A stretch of 64,000 nt of DNA from Candidatus Cloacimonetes bacterium HGW-Cloacimonetes-2 (GCA_002842035.1 PHBP01000002.1:124001-188000); one strand, 5' to 3'. Shown: positions 27,348 to 36,564, numbered from the stretch's first letter. Notes: generated by a model not told the origin, from the letters alone. Made by a program: numbers and translations.

Positions 27348-28232
27348 TCAATCGAAACCGAGTTCTTTCAGAGAATTTGTCTTCTTTCGCCAATTGGGAT
27401 TGATCTTGACCCACAGATGTACTTGCACAGGCATATCCATAAACTCGCTCAACTGCTGCTCGGCATATTGCCTGATCTTGGCAAGCATCGCGCCATTACG
27501 TCCTATCAGAATCACCTTCTGGCTGTGTCTTTCCAGCCAGATAACTGCATCGATGATCGATCTGTCGGGCAGTTCTGTAAACTTCTCTATCAAGACTGCT
27601 GCCGCATACGGCAATTCCTGCTCCAGAAGATGGAAGATACCCTCCCTGATCACTTCCCTGGCAAAGAATCGCATTGGCAGATCAGATAGCTGATCCTCTT
27701 CATAATAAGGCTCGTGATAGGGGATATAACTTGTAATGCTCTCTAGTAATGCCGGAAGGTTCTCTGCTGTCCTTGCAGATATGTAATGCACTTGGTTGAT
27801 CGAGGGCGGAAGATATGATTCCAGCTTAGCTTTATCAATATCGTGCAAGAGATCTATTTTGTTAAATACAGCCAATTGTGGATTCTTGAGGCTTTTGAGG
27901 ATTTCCAGCACTTCCAGATCATATTCAGAGGGAAAGCCGTTCATATCCGTCATAAATACTATCAAATCCACATCACGCAAGGCATCACTCCAAATCTTGA
28001 GCATCTTGCGTTGCATCTCGTATCTGGGCTTGAGATAACCGGGCGTATCAATAAAGACTATCTGGTGCGACTCATCATTCCAGATACCCTTGATGGCGTA
28101 CCTTGTGGTCTGAGGTTTAGGCGATGTAATTGATATCTTTTGTTCCAAGATCCTATTCATCAAGGTCGATTTGCCTGTATTGGGCTTACCGACTATGCAA
28201 ACGAATCCGCTACGAAAATCTGCTGAAACCAT
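27348..28232 (-). CDS. era: GTPase Era, 16S rRNA maturation
   Basis: The 294-residue protein binds 16S rRNA 3' ends and assists 30S assembly. It has G1 GKPNTGKST, G3 DTPGYLKPR, G4 NKID, and a KH domain with VIWLERHSQKVILIGRNGAMLAKI, matching the family length. The ATG at 28232 is chosen because the 17 codons that can be read upstream of it lie inside the terminator hairpin of the preceding gene. The ribosome site is weak. Confidence 0.95.
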   Translation of the reverse strand: MVSADFRSGFVCIVGKPNTGKSTLMNRILEQKISITSPKPQTTRYAIKGIWNDESHQIVFIDTPGYLKPRYEMQRKMLKIWSDALRDVDLIVFMTDMNGFPSEYDLEVLEILKSLKNPQLAVFNKIDLLHDIDKAKLESYLPPSINQVHYISARTAENLPALLESITSYIPYHEPYYEEDQLSDLPMRFFAREVIREGIFHLLEQELPYAAAVLIEKFTELPDRSIIDAVIWLERHSQKVILIGRNGAMLAKIRQYAEQQLSEFMDMPVQVHLWVKINPNWRKKTNSLKELGFD

Positions 28233-28238
28233 CTTTAT

Positions 28239-28273
28239 CAAAAGAGCTCCGCCGGGATCTTGACTCCCGGCGG
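28239..28273 (-). terminator. terminator of ornithine aminotransferase, immediately before era
   Basis: On the minus strand CCGCCGGGA and TCCCGGCGG form a 9-bp stem with a 7-nt loop, followed by AGCTCTTTTG. It lies between the rocD stop and the era start, so era must have readthrough or its own promoter. Confidence 0.8.
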
Positions 28274-28290
28274 AATAACTCAATTATCTA

Positions 28291-29532
28291 TCAAAGAGCC
28301 TCAAAGACACTCTTGATGATGGCTGCGCATTCATCAAGCTGCTCTTCGGTGATCACCAAAGGAGGAGCAAGACGGATGATATGACGATGTGTAGGCTTGC
28401 AGAGGATGCCCTTTTCTTTTAGCATCAGGCATACGTCCCAAGCTTCGACGCCATCTTTGGGCTCGACTACTATGGCATTCAGCAGACCTTTACCACGCAC
28501 CAGCTTCAGCATCGGGTGTTTGATAGCTCTGAGAGAGGCACGGAATCTTTCGCCCAATATCTGGGAACGTTCGGCAAGCTTCTCTTCTTTGACTACTTCC
28601 AACGCAGCTTTGGCTACAACACAGGCCAGCGGGAATCCACCAAAGGTAGAGCCATGTTGGCCCGGTTTGATGGTGAGCATAATATCTTTATCTGCCAGCA
28701 CTGCTGATACGGGCAGCACACCACCGGAGATTGCTTTGCCCAGGATCAGTATATCAGGGCGGACATTCTCATGATCGCAAGCCAGGAGCTTTCCTGTGCG
28801 TGCAATACCGGTCTGTACTTCATCTGCGATGAATAGAACATTGTGTTCTTTGCAGAGATCATAACAGTTCTTCAGATAACCCTCATCAGGCACGAAGACC
28901 CCGGCTTCACCCTGAATGGGCTCTGCAATAAAGGCAGCTACATTCTTTCCATGCTTTTCAAGAGCAGCTTTGAGCGAGGAAGCATCATTGTATGGTATCT
29001 TCATCACGCCGGGGATGAAAGGACCAAATCCTTCATAGCAATCAGGATCGGTAGAAGCAGAGACTACAAAGAGAGTTCTGCCATGGAAGTTATTCTCACA
29101 GAAAATGATGATTGCATTGTCTTTCTCGACGCCTTTGACGGTGTAAGCCCACTTGCGTGCAAGCTTGAGAGCTGTTTCTACGCCCTCGGCACCGGAGTTC
29201 ATCGGGAGCACCATATCATAACCGAAGTATTCGGTGATGAATTTCTCATACTCACCCAGCTTGTTGTTAAAGAAAGCGCGGGATGTGAGTGTAAGTTCTT
29301 TTGCCTGGTCGCAAAGAGCGCCGATGATTTTGGGATGGCAATGTCCCTGGTTGACAGCGGAATAAGCGGATAAGAAGTCAAAATAGCGGTTTCCTTCCGG
29401 ATCCCATAGGAATACACCTTCACCCTTTGCCAATACTACCGGCAGCGGATGGTAATTGTGCGCACCATATTTTTCTTCCAGTTCCATAGCTTCTTTCGAG
29501 CTGATCTTTCCGTAAACTAGATTCTCGGACAT
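28291..29532 (-). CDS. rocD: ornithine--oxo-acid aminotransferase
   Basis: This PLP enzyme moves the delta-amino group of ornithine to 2-oxoglutarate, giving glutamate semialdehyde. The 413-residue protein has the family beginning [20 protein letters not shown], then [21 protein letters not shown], the PLP Asp in [14 protein letters not shown], and the Schiff-base Lys in [25 protein letters not shown] site precedes the ATG. It is transcribed alone and ends in a strong terminator. The window also holds an ornithine-decarboxylase-like gene at its right end, so ornithine may be a real nutrient here. Confidence 0.93.
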   Translation of the reverse strand: MSENLVYGKISSKEAMELEEKYGAHNYHPLPVVLAKGEGVFLWDPEGNRYFDFLSAYSAVNQGHCHPKIIGALCDQAKELTLTSRAFFNNKLGEYEKFITEYFGYDMVLPMNSGAEGVETALKLARKWAYTVKGVEKDNAIIIFCENNFHGRTLFVVSASTDPDCYEGFGPFIPGVMKIPYNDASSLKAALEKHGKNVAAFIAEPIQGEAGVFVPDEGYLKNCYDLCKEHNVLFIADEVQTGIARTGKLLACDHENVRPDILILGKAISGGVLPVSAVLADKDIMLTIKPGQHGSTFGGFPLACVVAKAALEVVKEEKLAERSQILGERFRASLRAIKHPMLKLVRGKGLLNAIVVEPKDGVEAWDVCLMLKEKGILCKPTHRHIIRLAPPLVITEEQLDECAAIIKSVFEAL

Positions 29533-29870
29533 GATTCCTCCATTTATCCTTTTTGTAATGATTTTCTGTAGGTCACCATATTAAAAATGGACATTCCGTG
29601 TCAATACAAAGTTTTTTTCTTTCCTACCCAATCCTAGCCCCTGGGCTGCCAATCAGTCATTATGAGATCAAGAGCAATTCAAGAGCAATTCAAGCCGAAC
29701 CACGTTCGACTTGATTTGCTTTTGATCTGCTGGTGATATGCTCTAGATCATTAGAAATCAATAGGAATCCAGTAATACTTTAGCAGCAGAGAGTCGATAA
29801 CGAATTCAAGTACAGAAAAAAAGGACTTGCCAAAAAAAGCGCAGTAGAATTTATGGGCTTCACATCCGGT
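29533..29870. other. intergenic region before tRNA-Pro with diverged repeat copy F
   Basis: No gene is seen. It contains repeat copy F and, at 29785-29793, AGCAGAGAG, a word also found at the end of copies C, D and E. A TTGCCA at 29827 with TTTATG 17 bp later is a weak candidate promoter for the tRNA. Confidence 0.5.
29664..29729. repeat. diverged 11-bp-unit repeat with hairpin, copy F
   Basis: AAGAGCAATTC is repeated twice in direct 11-bp register, then a central GAACCACGTTC hairpin and a rough inverted half (GACTTGATTTGCTTTTGATC) follow. The unit sequence differs from copies A-D but the 11-bp period and hairpin layout match. Confidence 0.55.
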
Positions 29871-29948
29871 CGGGATGTAGCGCAGTCCGGCTAGCGTACT
29901 TGAATGGGGTTCAAGTGGTCGCAGGTTCAAATCCTGTCATCCCGACCA
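29871..29948 (+). tRNA. tRNA-Pro (anticodon GGG)
   Basis: The acceptor arm CGGGATG pairs with CATCCCG, followed by A and an encoded CCA. The anticodon stem CTTGA/TCAAG encloses the loop ATGGGGT, giving anticodon GGG. The T arm is GCAGG-TTCAAAT-CCTGT. All arms fold without mismatch in the stems checked. Confidence 0.95.
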
Positions 29949-29964
29949 GTATTTTTTTAATAGC

Positions 29965-29992
29965 AAAAAGCCTCGAGTAATCGAGGCTTTTT
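29965..29992. terminator. bidirectional terminator between tRNA-Pro and the converging gene
   Basis: AAAAAGCCTCGA pairs perfectly with TCGAGGCTTTTT around GTAA, giving a T-run on either strand. Confidence 0.9.
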
Positions 29993-30017
29993 CTTTTGTA
30001 GCAGTTGAAAAGCCGGT

Positions 30018-30857
30018 TTAGAAGTTTGTTCCCAGACTGATCCCAATAAAGGGGCTGGCACCTTCAAATATGGTATTCCTTTCGGGTAAAGGCAAAGTAG
30101 CTGCGGGTAGCCAGGGGTCAGGCTCAAAGATTGCATTGCCACTTGTCCAATCATCCACATCGCTCTTAAGATACCAGTTGCCGTCTCTGGCAGTATTGTA
30201 GCGCATTCCTGCAGTCAGGCTGAGAAAAAAGTTTTGATACACTCTAAATCCACCCCGTGCAGCAAGCTCCAGTCCTGCAGTGATCGGAGTAGATTCTTTG
30301 ATGGTGCGGTCTCCATTGTCATCCTCAAAGTCATAAACATACTTGTATTTTGCTCCGCCAAGCTCAATCTCCTCATACAGGGGAGTCTGCGTAAAGGCAG
30401 AGAGCTTTGCGCCCACATTTACATAGCCCAGATAGTTCAGGACGGGGTAGGTCACACCGGCATAAGCAGAAACTATGTCTGCATAAAAGGCTGTCTTCTC
30501 TTCATCTTTCACCGAAGCATATGTAAGCCCGGCATTATCAAACAGACCGAGGTAACCCATCACGATCGGAGCTTTCTCGCCCCTGATCTTCATATTGTTG
30601 ATACCCCAGCGCAAGATGCTGAGATTTACAGAACTGAGACCCTCGATATCATCACTATCGGATGAGAAATAATTGATCGAGATCGGCATCAGATAGCCAC
30701 CGGCAAGGAAATCTGCAAAGACAGATTCATTGGTAACTGCACGAGTCGCTTCCTGCACTACAGGTGTTCTGTTGTCGCTGGATGAGCGATCGTATTGAGC
30801 AAACAAGCCCCCGATCATCAGCAGGCTGATCAGAATAAGGGTAATACGTGTTTTCAT
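30018..30857 (-). CDS. small exported envelope protein of unknown function
   Basis: From the ATG at 30857 (AAGGACG ribosome site) the product is 279 residues with a signal peptide (MKTRITLILISLLMIGGLFAQ). The mature part has repeated amphipathic, aromatic-rich segments and ends in FIGISLGTNF with a terminal Phe, as in outer-membrane barrels. An 8-codon longer start exists upstream but lacks a ribosome site. It begins 11 bp after the dNTPase stop, so the two are co-transcribed although their roles look unrelated. No family is recognised. Confidence 0.75.
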   Translation of the reverse strand: MKTRITLILISLLMIGGLFAQYDRSSSDNRTPVVQEATRAVTNESVFADFLAGGYLMPISINYFSSDSDDIEGLSSVNLSILRWGINNMKIRGEKAPIVMGYLGLFDNAGLTYASVKDEEKTAFYADIVSAYAGVTYPVLNYLGYVNVGAKLSAFTQTPLYEEIELGGAKYKYVYDFEDDNGDRTIKESTPITAGLELAARGGFRVYQNFFLSLTAGMRYNTARDGNWYLKSDVDDWTSGNAIFEPDPWLPAATLPLPERNTIFEGASPFIGISLGTNF

Positions 30858-30868
30858 TGTCGTCCTTC

Positions 30869-32020
30869 TCACCATTTCCACGGTAGGAAATAGTCCTTTA
30901 TTTCTTCATTGTAATATCTGTCAGTCATTGTAGCGATAAAGTCTCTTACCTGCTCGGCTGGGCTAAACTGCTCCAAATAAGCCGAAGCTTTGTGATCCAG
31001 AAAGTGCTTGAATATCTTGGAAGAGCGGTTTTGCTTTTTAATATCTTCAAGATACTTCTCAAACATCATACTCATCGTGCGATAGATGATCATATTGGAT
31101 TTCTTCACGTTATCATCTGTATAGATGTGTTTGTAATTGAAGCGTTTCAGTTCCAATAGGTGAGCAGAAGTATCCTCATCAAAAGCTATCCAATCCTGAT
31201 CGTAACTATTGATGATCACGCTGCGGATCAAGGTATCTATGATCTGGGAATTGGTGTTCCCTAAGTGCTTTGTGACCTCTGCCGGCAGTTCATCACGCTT
31301 GAGGATATTATAGCGGATGGCATCTTCAATATCTTGACCTATGTAGGCGATAGTATCTGTGATCCTTACTACACAACCTTCCAGAGTTGCTGGCATCCAT
31401 TGCACGTTTTTGCCTTCTTTCTTGCTGCTAATATAGCTTTGGATATCTGCTTCAGACTTTGTAAGATCAGGCATTAAAACAGTATTATGGACTTCACCAT
31501 CATGACTGATGATCCCGTCTCGTACCTGGAAAGTAAGATTTAAGCCTCTTCCCTTCCTCGAGATGTAGTCAACAATGTGCAAGCTTTCGATATTGTGATG
31601 AAACTGACCGATCCCGGCTGCTTCACAGCACTGGCTAAGAGCCTTCTCTCCATCGTGACCAAAGGGTGCATGCCCCAGATCGTGTCCCAAAGCTATCGCT
31701 TCTATCAGCTCTGTATTTAGCCCCAGATACTTGCCTATCGTCCTGGAAATCTGTGATACATAGGCAATGTGCAGATTGCGATTGGTCATCTCTTCATCGA
31801 TCAGATTGGTGAAGGAAAAGACTTGTGTCTTGCCGTGATATCTCCGATAAGCCCCGCTGTAGAGAATGCGATCTCTATCGACAGCAAATCTGGAACGCAT
31901 ATCGTCTGCTTCTTCATCACGACTTCTGAAGGCTGCTTCGTCTTTGAAAGCCCTGTTCTGCAATGAACACTCGTTTTTTGCACGAATATCTTTGAATATC
32001 TCTTTGAATTTATCTTTCAT
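30869..32020 (-). CDS. dgt: deoxyguanosinetriphosphate triphosphohydrolase-like HD protein
   Basis: This 383-residue HD-domain enzyme would split dNTPs into deoxynucleoside and triphosphate. It shows RSRFAVDRDRILYSGAYRRYHGKTQVF (substrate-binding start) and the HD motif in ALGHDLGHAPFGHDGEKAL. The distal metal ligand region (HHNIESLHIVDYI) and RITDTIAYIGQDIEDA are also family-typical. ATG at 32020 is preferred because GGAGAT lies just upstream; the frame is open 21 codons further. Confidence 0.9.
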   Translation of the reverse strand: MKDKFKEIFKDIRAKNECSLQNRAFKDEAAFRSRDEEADDMRSRFAVDRDRILYSGAYRRYHGKTQVFSFTNLIDEEMTNRNLHIAYVSQISRTIGKYLGLNTELIEAIALGHDLGHAPFGHDGEKALSQCCEAAGIGQFHHNIESLHIVDYISRKGRGLNLTFQVRDGIISHDGEVHNTVLMPDLTKSEADIQSYISSKKEGKNVQWMPATLEGCVVRITDTIAYIGQDIEDAIRYNILKRDELPAEVTKHLGNTNSQIIDTLIRSVIINSYDQDWIAFDEDTSAHLLELKRFNYKHIYTDDNVKKSNMIIYRTMSMMFEKYLEDIKKQNRSSKIFKHFLDHKASAYLEQFSPAEQVRDFIATMTDRYYNEEIKDYFLPWKW

Positions 32021-32092
32021 TGTACATCTCCGTTTAGATATAGGATAAACAATCCCAGCTTCATTCGCAAGCACAAAGCGCATTACAGCAAC

Positions 32093-32116
32093 AAAAAAGC
32101 CCCGGAAACCGGGGCT
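32093..32116 (-). terminator. terminator of the nidogen-domain protein
   Basis: On the minus strand AGCCCCGG and CCGGGGCT pair around TTT, followed by five to six T. It is 23 bp past the stop at 32139. Confidence 0.92.
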
Positions 32117-32138
32117 ATATATATAATCGACTGAGTTT

Positions 32139-33821
32139 TTACTTTACCAATACCAGTTTTTTGGTTTGATTCATTGTAGGGCTGGTAACTCTATAGAAAT
32201 AGATTCCGCTGCTGCAAGGACGGTTATACTGATCCATTCCATCCCACTTCAGCGAGTGTGTTCCCTGGCCTCTTTCGTAGCTGCGAACTACCTGACCGAG
32301 GATGTTATAAACTGTAACCATTGCAGTTTCTCCCTCTTTCACTGTAAGATCGATATTGGTCATACCTCTGAAAGGATTGGGATAGGCATTACCCAAGACC
32401 GTAGCAGTGGGAAGAGTAGGCACTGAGCTTTCACTTACATTGACGACTACAGGACCGTGCAGAGTGCTGGTGCCGTCCATTTCTACGGCTTGCAGCCAGT
32501 AGCGATAGGTATGCCCCGTCTCGACTTCGGTATCTGTGAAGCTATAATTATGCTGAGTGGAGCTATTGGTTGAGGTCTCAAACCACAGGCTGATAGCCGA
32601 AGCAAAATCCGCGCTTTCATTGCGATAGACTCTGTAACCACTCATATTGGTCTCTGATTGAGTGATCCATGCCAGACCCACGAAATTTGAAGCAGTCACA
32701 AAAGCGGAGAAACTGCTCAGTTCCACCGGCAAAGTCTGATCATTGACAATCAGGATGGGCACATCAGCTTTTGCTCCGAAAGGAACATTTGACCATACCA
32801 GATCTCCAGGTCCAGTCATCGGGAAAACATCAGCTTGATTCCAAATGCTGTTATACCAAGCCCATCCTCTCCAGATGCCGGGGCCTACTGGGATAGTGAT
32901 AGTCTGGTTGCCGGGGCCGGGATAGCTGGCGACATAGCCCTGCAAACCAGGATCTCCGGGTTCTGTTCCGCCGGGATATCCACCGCTGGCAGTTACAAGA
33001 TCTACTGTTGAAGGACTTACGATTAATACACCCGAGCCACCTGTGCCGGTGTTGAAATAGAAGAGCTGATTATCGAGCCAATCAACACCATCATTATTGT
33101 CGTAACCGCCATCATAAGCAGTCCCGGGTTGATCAAAACGACCTATCTGAGCATAGAGCGCACCATCACCTTTGTTGATACCGACTGTTGCAGGAGTACC
33201 ACCGAAACCTTCAGCTCCGCCAGATGCATCACCGGTCGTCCAAGCCATGTCACCATAACTGAATGCAACTGTATTTCCTATGCCTATTGTAGGATCTGTA
33301 CCATCAGTAAAGATTAGTTCAAAAGTGTTCAGCTTGTCCGTATGCGAGCCAAAGTAACCAACCGCATCCCAGATCACAATCATCCGGTTTGCTTCAATCT
33401 TGTACCAAACTGATCCTGTTCCACGGGTATCAACATCTCCAAAGAAGGGAGCCAGCATCGGAGAGCCATTAATCGGGAAACCCCAAGGAGTATATGAAGA
33501 ATAGCCTCCATCAAATGTGACATTACCATTATTGTTGATCCAGCATTCTGTATAGATACTTCCATATAGTGAGAAGTTGAACACATAATTGATGGGACCA
33601 ACATAGCTATCATCATTAGGACTCATAGCCAAGACAAAGTTGCTATCCCACGGTACTAGCAAGCCTGAAGTATCCTTGGGCTGAGCTGGACTTTGATTGA
33701 CTACGGGTACAGCAGCTCCGAATTCAATATCGTTCTTTTGATTTGCTGCAACAACGCCATTTGCATACAATGCTAATGAGAGCACTGCAATAAAGACGAC
33801 AAATAAAGTGACTTTTTTCAT
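32139..33821 (-). CDS. secreted nidogen-like/FN3 protein with T9SS C-terminal sorting domain
   Basis: The 560-residue product starts with a signal peptide (MKKVTLFVVFIAVLSLALYANG). Residues ~65-235 read like a NIDO (nidogen extracellular) domain: WINNNGNVTFDGGYSSYTP, SPMLAPFFGDVDTRGTGSVWY. An FN3-like region opens with ELSSFSAFVTASNFVGLAW, a phrase common in secreted proteins of this group. The last ~80 residues are a type A sorting domain: NAYPNPFRG, VYNILGQVVR, WDGMDQYNRPCSSGIYFYRV and terminal KKLVLVK. It should be exported through SprA and attached to the cell surface or released. Its binding partner is unknown. Confidence 0.9.
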   Translation of the reverse strand: MKKVTLFVVFIAVLSLALYANGVVAANQKNDIEFGAAVPVVNQSPAQPKDTSGLLVPWDSNFVLAMSPNDDSYVGPINYVFNFSLYGSIYTECWINNNGNVTFDGGYSSYTPWGFPINGSPMLAPFFGDVDTRGTGSVWYKIEANRMIVIWDAVGYFGSHTDKLNTFELIFTDGTDPTIGIGNTVAFSYGDMAWTTGDASGGAEGFGGTPATVGINKGDGALYAQIGRFDQPGTAYDGGYDNNDGVDWLDNQLFYFNTGTGGSGVLIVSPSTVDLVTASGGYPGGTEPGDPGLQGYVASYPGPGNQTITIPVGPGIWRGWAWYNSIWNQADVFPMTGPGDLVWSNVPFGAKADVPILIVNDQTLPVELSSFSAFVTASNFVGLAWITQSETNMSGYRVYRNESADFASAISLWFETSTNSSTQHNYSFTDTEVETGHTYRYWLQAVEMDGTSTLHGPVVVNVSESSVPTLPTATVLGNAYPNPFRGMTNIDLTVKEGETAMVTVYNILGQVVRSYERGQGTHSLKWDGMDQYNRPCSSGIYFYRVTSPTMNQTKKLVLVK

Positions 33822-33992
33822 TGTATCGTTCCTTTTCTTTATTGGTTGAACACAAACAGGGTCAAAGACCCAATTGTAACGACTAACTCTATAACTTCGG
33901 TAAGCATCCGAGGCAAACCGGTTAATACCAGGACATTGTTTGCTAACTCACTATACAATATGTAGCTTGCACAATCAGTATTTACTTGCCTA

Positions 33993-34023
33993 ATTACATT
34001 CTGATAGTCTAATTCTTTGTCAA
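33993..34023 (-). promoter_or_regulatory. candidate promoter of the nidogen-domain gene
   Basis: Minus strand TTGACA (34018-34023) and TGTAAT (33993-33998) are separated by 19 bp, a wide spacing, and lie ~170 bp before the start codon. Confidence 0.35.
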
Positions 34024-34218
34024 GAGCATACAAGAAGACTGTTTTGCATATTCCAGGTCTATTGTTGAATTACTTCAACTGGCATAGTTGATGCCGTTTG
34101 TTTACGCTCTATCTGACATATCTTTGGAACCTATTCTTAAGTGTAAGATCATCCAAGCTGAAGGAGGATTATTCTTTCTTTGCCTATTGAATTCTAAGGT
34201 AATACTCAAGAATGAATC

Positions 34219-34304
34219 TGGTGATCCTTTGGTGGCCACCAAGGGATCACAAGGGGATCACAAGAGGATCACAAGAGGATCTCCAGAGGATTCAAGCAGA
34301 GAGA
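34219..34304 (+). repeat. diverged 11-bp-unit repeat, copy E
   Basis: A palindromic head (GATCCTTTGGTGG / CCACCAAGGGATC) is followed by 11-bp units AAGGGGATCAC, AAGAGGATCAC, AAGAGGATCTC and the end word AAGCAGAGAG (34294-34303), which is identical to the end of copies C and D. It lies 37 bp before the UvrC-like gene, with a TTGACA at 34318. Confidence 0.65.
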
Positions 34305-34340
34305 TAAGGGAATTGATTTGACATAAAGAGCTCAAGTAAA

Positions 34341-35300
34341 ATGATGACTCGGATGGAACGTATCAATATTAGTAATCTGACAGACAGCTATTTAGCAGGT
34401 CTTCCCCGAGATTGGGCAATAGTCATCTTCCGCAGTGAAGGCTTAGCTCAGTACGCACTGATTACAGGAGATCTGCGTCAAAGGCTGAAATCAATCTTGA
34501 GTAGGGACACCGATGGTAACGCGTATTCAGAGTTGCTTACCTTGTGTGATGAGATTTGTTGGGAGCGTTGTGAAAGCTCTCTTGAAGCTCTAATCGCTTT
34601 CAAAATCGTTATTACCCAAGAAAAGCCGATCCAGCAGCAAGCTCTGTTTGCACAGAGGGATTATGTTTATCTGGCACTGAATGCACAGACATTCCCATTT
34701 ATCAAAATTGCAGATTATACTATCGAGAATTGGAACTATGTTGGTCCATTCCGCAGCAGGTTTGTACTGGCCGACTTCATTGATAGCGTCTCACGTATAC
34801 TAATGCTGCCCAATTGTGAGACAGGGACATTCCCTTGCGAAAAGTTTGATCTTGGCACATGTCGCGGTTGGTGCCTCAATCTCGCTCCGGAAGCGGAGAG
34901 CGATACCGCCAGAGACATCGCAAAGCTCGAGAAACTGCTTTTTGAGTCATATATGACGCCTACTGATACTATCATCAATATGCTCAAGACCGAACACGAC
35001 AAGTATTTCGACGATCTTGAATTTGAAAAGGCAGAGCTTTTCTCAGATGCCATCAAGCTTCACGAGTTTTACAAGGACTGGCTGGAGTTTCTGATTGAAG
35101 CAAGAAGGATTGATTATCGGGATGATCGGATCAATGTACAATCTGGTCAACTAAAGGCATATCACGATGGCAAAGATTGGATAGATTTACATTGCCAAGA
35201 ATTGGCGTTTAATCCGAATGAATTTCTGGCACTGGACAAAAGCCTTGCCGACGAAGCTAGAATACTCTATAATTACATAAAATATAAAGAGGTTAGATGA
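34341..35300 (+). CDS. UvrC N-terminal-half-like protein (Cho-like), degenerate GIY-YIG
   Basis: The 319-residue product follows the order of the UvrC N-half: a GIY-YIG-like start (WAIVIFRSEGLAQYALITGDLRQRL), the family Glu in SLEALIAFKIVITQEKP, then FPFIKIADYTIENWNYVGPFRSRF, the cysteine-rich strip NCETGTFPCEKFDLGTCRGWCLN, and a UVR-like helix DDLEFEKAELFSDAIKLHEFY. The C-terminal RNase H-like nuclease and HhH of UvrC are absent, as in Cho. The catalytic GIY/YIG tyrosines are not conserved in the usual form (WAI, ALITG), so 3' incision activity is doubtful. It overlaps purC by 4 bp. Confidence 0.7.
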   Translation: MMTRMERINISNLTDSYLAGLPRDWAIVIFRSEGLAQYALITGDLRQRLKSILSRDTDGNAYSELLTLCDEICWERCESSLEALIAFKIVITQEKPIQQQALFAQRDYVYLALNAQTFPFIKIADYTIENWNYVGPFRSRFVLADFIDSVSRILMLPNCETGTFPCEKFDLGTCRGWCLNLAPEAESDTARDIAKLEKLLFESYMTPTDTIINMLKTEHDKYFDDLEFEKAELFSDAIKLHEFYKDWLEFLIEARRIDYRDDRINVQSGQLKAYHDGKDWIDLHCQELAFNPNEFLALDKSLADEARILYNYIKYKEVR

Positions 35301-36190
35301 TGTATAATGAACTCAGCAAGCTCTCCAATGTGAAGCAAAGCTGGCAGGGAAAGGTGCGCGATATCTACGATCTGGGAGAAGAACTCCTGATCGTGACCAG
35401 CGATCGTATCTCAGCCTTCGACGTAGTCTTCCCCACACCTATCCCAGATAAAGGGAAAATACTCACCCAAATCTCGATCCATTTCTTCAAACAAACTCAA
35501 AACATTGTGCCAAACCACTTCATCAGCGACAAAGTGGAGGATTTTGGCGCAGACTTTATGCCTTTTGCAGAGTACCTGGAAGGACGCAGTATGCTGGTTC
35601 GTAAGACCAGAGTTATCCCCTTTGAGTGTATCGTTCGCGGCTACATCACCGGCAGTGCTTGGAGTGAATACAAGCGCAGCGGAACTATCGGCGGAATGCT
35701 ACTTCCTGACGGTATGTTGGAAAGCCAACGCTTTGCTACACCTCTTTTTACTCCCAGCACCAAAGCTGATAGCGGACACGATGAAAACATCAGTTACCGC
35801 GAAATGCTTCACAGGATGGATGAGTGGTTGGCTGTAAAGATCAAGGATTACTCATTGGCCATCTTCAATTACGCTCACGATCTGCTCTGGGATGAGGGAA
35901 TTATTGTAGCCGATACAAAGCTGGAATTTGGAACAATCGGAAACGAAGTAATACTTATCGATGAAGTCCTGACCCCTGATTCCTCTCGCTTTTGGGACAA
36001 AGACTCCTATGAAATTGGCAAAACACCGCTCAGCTTTGACAAGCAGTATCTGCGGGACTATCTTGAAAAGATCGGTTGGGACAAGCAACCACCCGCTCCG
36101 GAGCTTCCGCTCGATGTAGTCGAACAGACACGTGATAAATACACAAAAATATACAAGACAATCACAAAGGACGAAACAAGACAATGGTAA
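35297..36190 (+). CDS. purC: phosphoribosylaminoimidazole-succinocarboxamide synthase
   Basis: SAICAR synthetase joins CAIR and aspartate in purine synthesis using ATP. The 297-residue protein begins with the signature WQGKVRDIYDLGEELLIVTSDRISAFDVV, continues RKTRVIPFECIVRGYITGSAW, and has the nucleotide site IVADTKLEFG and LIDEVLTPDSSRFW. Length fits the longer, yeast-like PurC type. The start is at ATGATG overlapping the upstream stop; the second ATG is equally possible. It is the only purine-synthesis gene of this operon, though guaB is in the window. Confidence 0.96.
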   Translation: MMYNELSKLSNVKQSWQGKVRDIYDLGEELLIVTSDRISAFDVVFPTPIPDKGKILTQISIHFFKQTQNIVPNHFISDKVEDFGADFMPFAEYLEGRSMLVRKTRVIPFECIVRGYITGSAWSEYKRSGTIGGMLLPDGMLESQRFATPLFTPSTKADSGHDENISYREMLHRMDEWLAVKIKDYSLAIFNYAHDLLWDEGIIVADTKLEFGTIGNEVILIDEVLTPDSSRFWDKDSYEIGKTPLSFDKQYLRDYLEKIGWDKQPPAPELPLDVVEQTRDKYTKIYKTITKDETRQW

Positions 36191-36564
36191 GAGTTATCTG
36201 CGTCGTGGATGATGAAGACGAACTGGTAGCAAATCTTCAATATGAGATAAAAGCACTGCGCCCTAATTGGGAAGTCAAAGGCTTCTCCTCCGGGCTTACT
36301 GCCATCCAGGAGATAATGAAAGGCACGATTGATCTGGTGCTAACCGATATCGCAATGCCGGATATGGATGGTTATGAACTGTTTTGGCGTATAAAAGATT
36401 ATAAAGAAGATCTTCCAGTTATTATGATGACTGGATTTGGCTATGACCCAAACCACGTATTGGTTAGAGCTAAGGTGGACGGTCTGCAGGATATCCTGTA
36501 CAAACCTTTTGATGTGGAGCGTTTGGTCGAGCTGATCGAACGTCGTCTTCCCGATAAGGAGTAG
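36184..36564 (+). CDS. stand-alone receiver-domain protein (CheY-like)
   Basis: This 126-residue protein is a receiver domain only: acidic pocket VVDDEDE, phospho-Asp in LVLTDIAMPDMDG, Thr in MMTGFG and Lys in ILYKPF. There is no output domain, so it would act by protein-protein contact. Its ATG overlaps purC by 7 bp. The giant histidine kinase at 7874 and the NtrB-like fragment at the left edge are possible phosphate donors, but nothing in the sequence links them. Confidence 0.92.
   Translation: MVRVICVVDDEDELVANLQYEIKALRPNWEVKGFSSGLTAIQEIMKGTIDLVLTDIAMPDMDGYELFWRIKDYKEDLPVIMMTGFGYDPNHVLVRAKVDGLQDILYKPFDVERLVELIERRLPDKE

Larger units (their letters stand above)
33822..34340. other. divergent intergenic region with promoter candidate and repeat copy E
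   Basis: Short open frames on both strands here have no ribosome site or family resemblance and are taken as chance. The stretch contains the candidate promoter at 33993-34023 and repeat copy E at 34219-34304; nothing else is seen. Confidence 0.55.

Noticed and set aside
28233-28283. Longer N-terminus for Era
   Set aside because: The extra codons lie inside the GC hairpin terminator of the preceding gene.
33839-34033. 64-codon minus-strand frame before the nidogen-domain gene
   Set aside because: It overlaps the candidate promoter and leader region and has no ribosome site.
34088-34321. 77-codon open frame overlapping the copy E repeat
   Set aside because: It has no ribosome site, runs through tandem repeats and resembles no protein; taken as chance.
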